From Micromonospora cremea (GTDB lineage Bacteria > Actinomycetota > Actinomycetes > Mycobacteriales > Micromonosporaceae): 64,000 nucleotides of DNA. The notes under the pieces are model-generated. The model saw only the letters and a program-made list of their open reading frames with translations, was not told the DNA's origin and searched no databases. Position numbers and translations under genes: made by a program. Every line of letters begins with the position of its first letter. The first letter of the stretch is position 1. The DNA lies in NCBI RefSeq assembly GCF_900143515.1, contig NZ_FSQT01000002.1:1427501-1491500 (forward strand), given 5' to 3'. Shown here in pieces: positions 63,677-64,000 of the stretch.

Positions 63677-64000
63677 ATGACTGGTTCCTTCGCGTCGATG
63701 CGCGAACCTACCTACTTCATTCTGGCCGCGTTGCAGGACGAACCCTTGCACGGCTACGCGATCGTCAAGCGGGCGCAGGAGTTGTCCGACGGGCGGGTGC
63801 GCCTCACGACGGGCACCCTCTACGCCGCTCTGGACCGGCTCACCCGTGAAGAGATGGTGCGGGTGACCGAGGAAGCGGTGGTCAACGGCCGCGCCCGCCG
63901 CACCTACGAGCTGACCCAGCGGGGAATGTCTGCGCTGCGCGCGGAAGCAGAGCGGCTGGCTGCGGCGGCGAGCGTCGTTCGAAACCGTTCCGTCCGCTCG
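63677..64000 (+). CDS. PadR family transcriptional regulator, N-terminal part (runs off window)
   Basis: The first 108 codons of a PadR-type repressor. The winged helix is complete: EPTYFILAALQDEPLHGYA, then TGTLYAALDRLTREEMVRV (recognition helix) and RARRTYELTQRGMSALRAEA (wing). The C-terminal dimerisation region is cut off by the window edge. ATG at 63677; an in-frame ATG at 63698 is possible. PadR genes often control an adjacent membrane protein gene; the partner lies beyond the edge. Confidence 0.88.
   Translation, partial: MTGSFASMREPTYFILAALQDEPLHGYAIVKRAQELSDGRVRLTTGTLYAALDRLTREEMVRVTEEAVVNGRARRTYELTQRGMSALRAEAERLAAAASVVRNRSVRS

Noticed and set aside
46244..64000. A prophage or integrative element after the IS30 copy
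   Set aside because: No integrase, terminase, capsid or plasmid genes are seen; the genes beyond the IS are ordinary chromosomal functions with the same base composition.

Overview
The window is high-GC actinobacterial DNA. Dense genes, frequent GTG starts, many 1-8 bp stop/start overlaps, a MoeZ-DUF3152-TetR-DUF3107-ferritin-like-DEAD-helicase gene order and several families of intergenic palindromes all point to a Micromonosporaceae member (Micromonospora/Salinispora-like). That placement is inference from content; no rRNA or tRNA gene is present to confirm it.

Left part (1-14.8 kb): the start of an MFS gene, the HtpX protease, then a minus-strand set of complex I genes. nuoI-J-K-L-M-N are tightly coupled by 4-bp overlaps. 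nuoC-nuoH and a lone nuoB lie further upstream, separated by a SnoaL-like protein, a glutathionyl-hydroquinone-reductase-like GST, a zinc alcohol dehydrogenase and a DUF2252 protein. No nuoA, nuoD, nuoE, nuoF or nuoG is present, so this is a partial or second complex I locus.

15-36 kb: an ECF (SigE-type) sigma factor overlapping a membrane-anchored partner, a PLP decarboxylase, a GPH-type symporter, an alkyltransferase-like DNA repair protein and proBA (proline synthesis). Next comes a conserved actinobacterial block (squalene-cyclase-like protein, MoeZ, two DUF3152 proteins, alpha/beta hydrolase, a very large Pro-rich protein, TetR, DUF3107, ferritin-like protein, DEAD-box helicase, methyltransferase).

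36-46 kb: a small membrane protein gene interrupted by an in-frame TGA, an XRE regulator, a His-rich secreted protein coupled to a shrunken copper-chaperone-like peptide, a RecQ helicase fused to a phosphoribosyltransferase, and a complete branched-chain amino acid type ABC importer (livK-G-F-H-M).

46-64 kb: an intact IS30-family element sitting inside an older inverted repeat, a Ktr/Trk potassium transporter pair, a Ser/Thr kinase with a CBM2-like outer domain, a membrane-fused spermidine-synthase-like protein, a secreted coiled-coil protein, and a coupled signalling operon (receiver-PP2C phosphatase, CHASE3 histidine kinase, single-domain response regulator, inositol-monophosphatase-like enzyme). 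It ends with an M28 peptidase with many membrane helices, a threonine-dehydratase-like enzyme, YCII and DinB proteins, a LiaF-like protein and the start of a PadR regulator.

Interspersed palindromes occur in at least three families: about 9.8 and 21.3 kb; about 18.4, 37.5 and 41.1 kb; and about 46.1/47.4 kb. They are the most distinctive non-coding feature.
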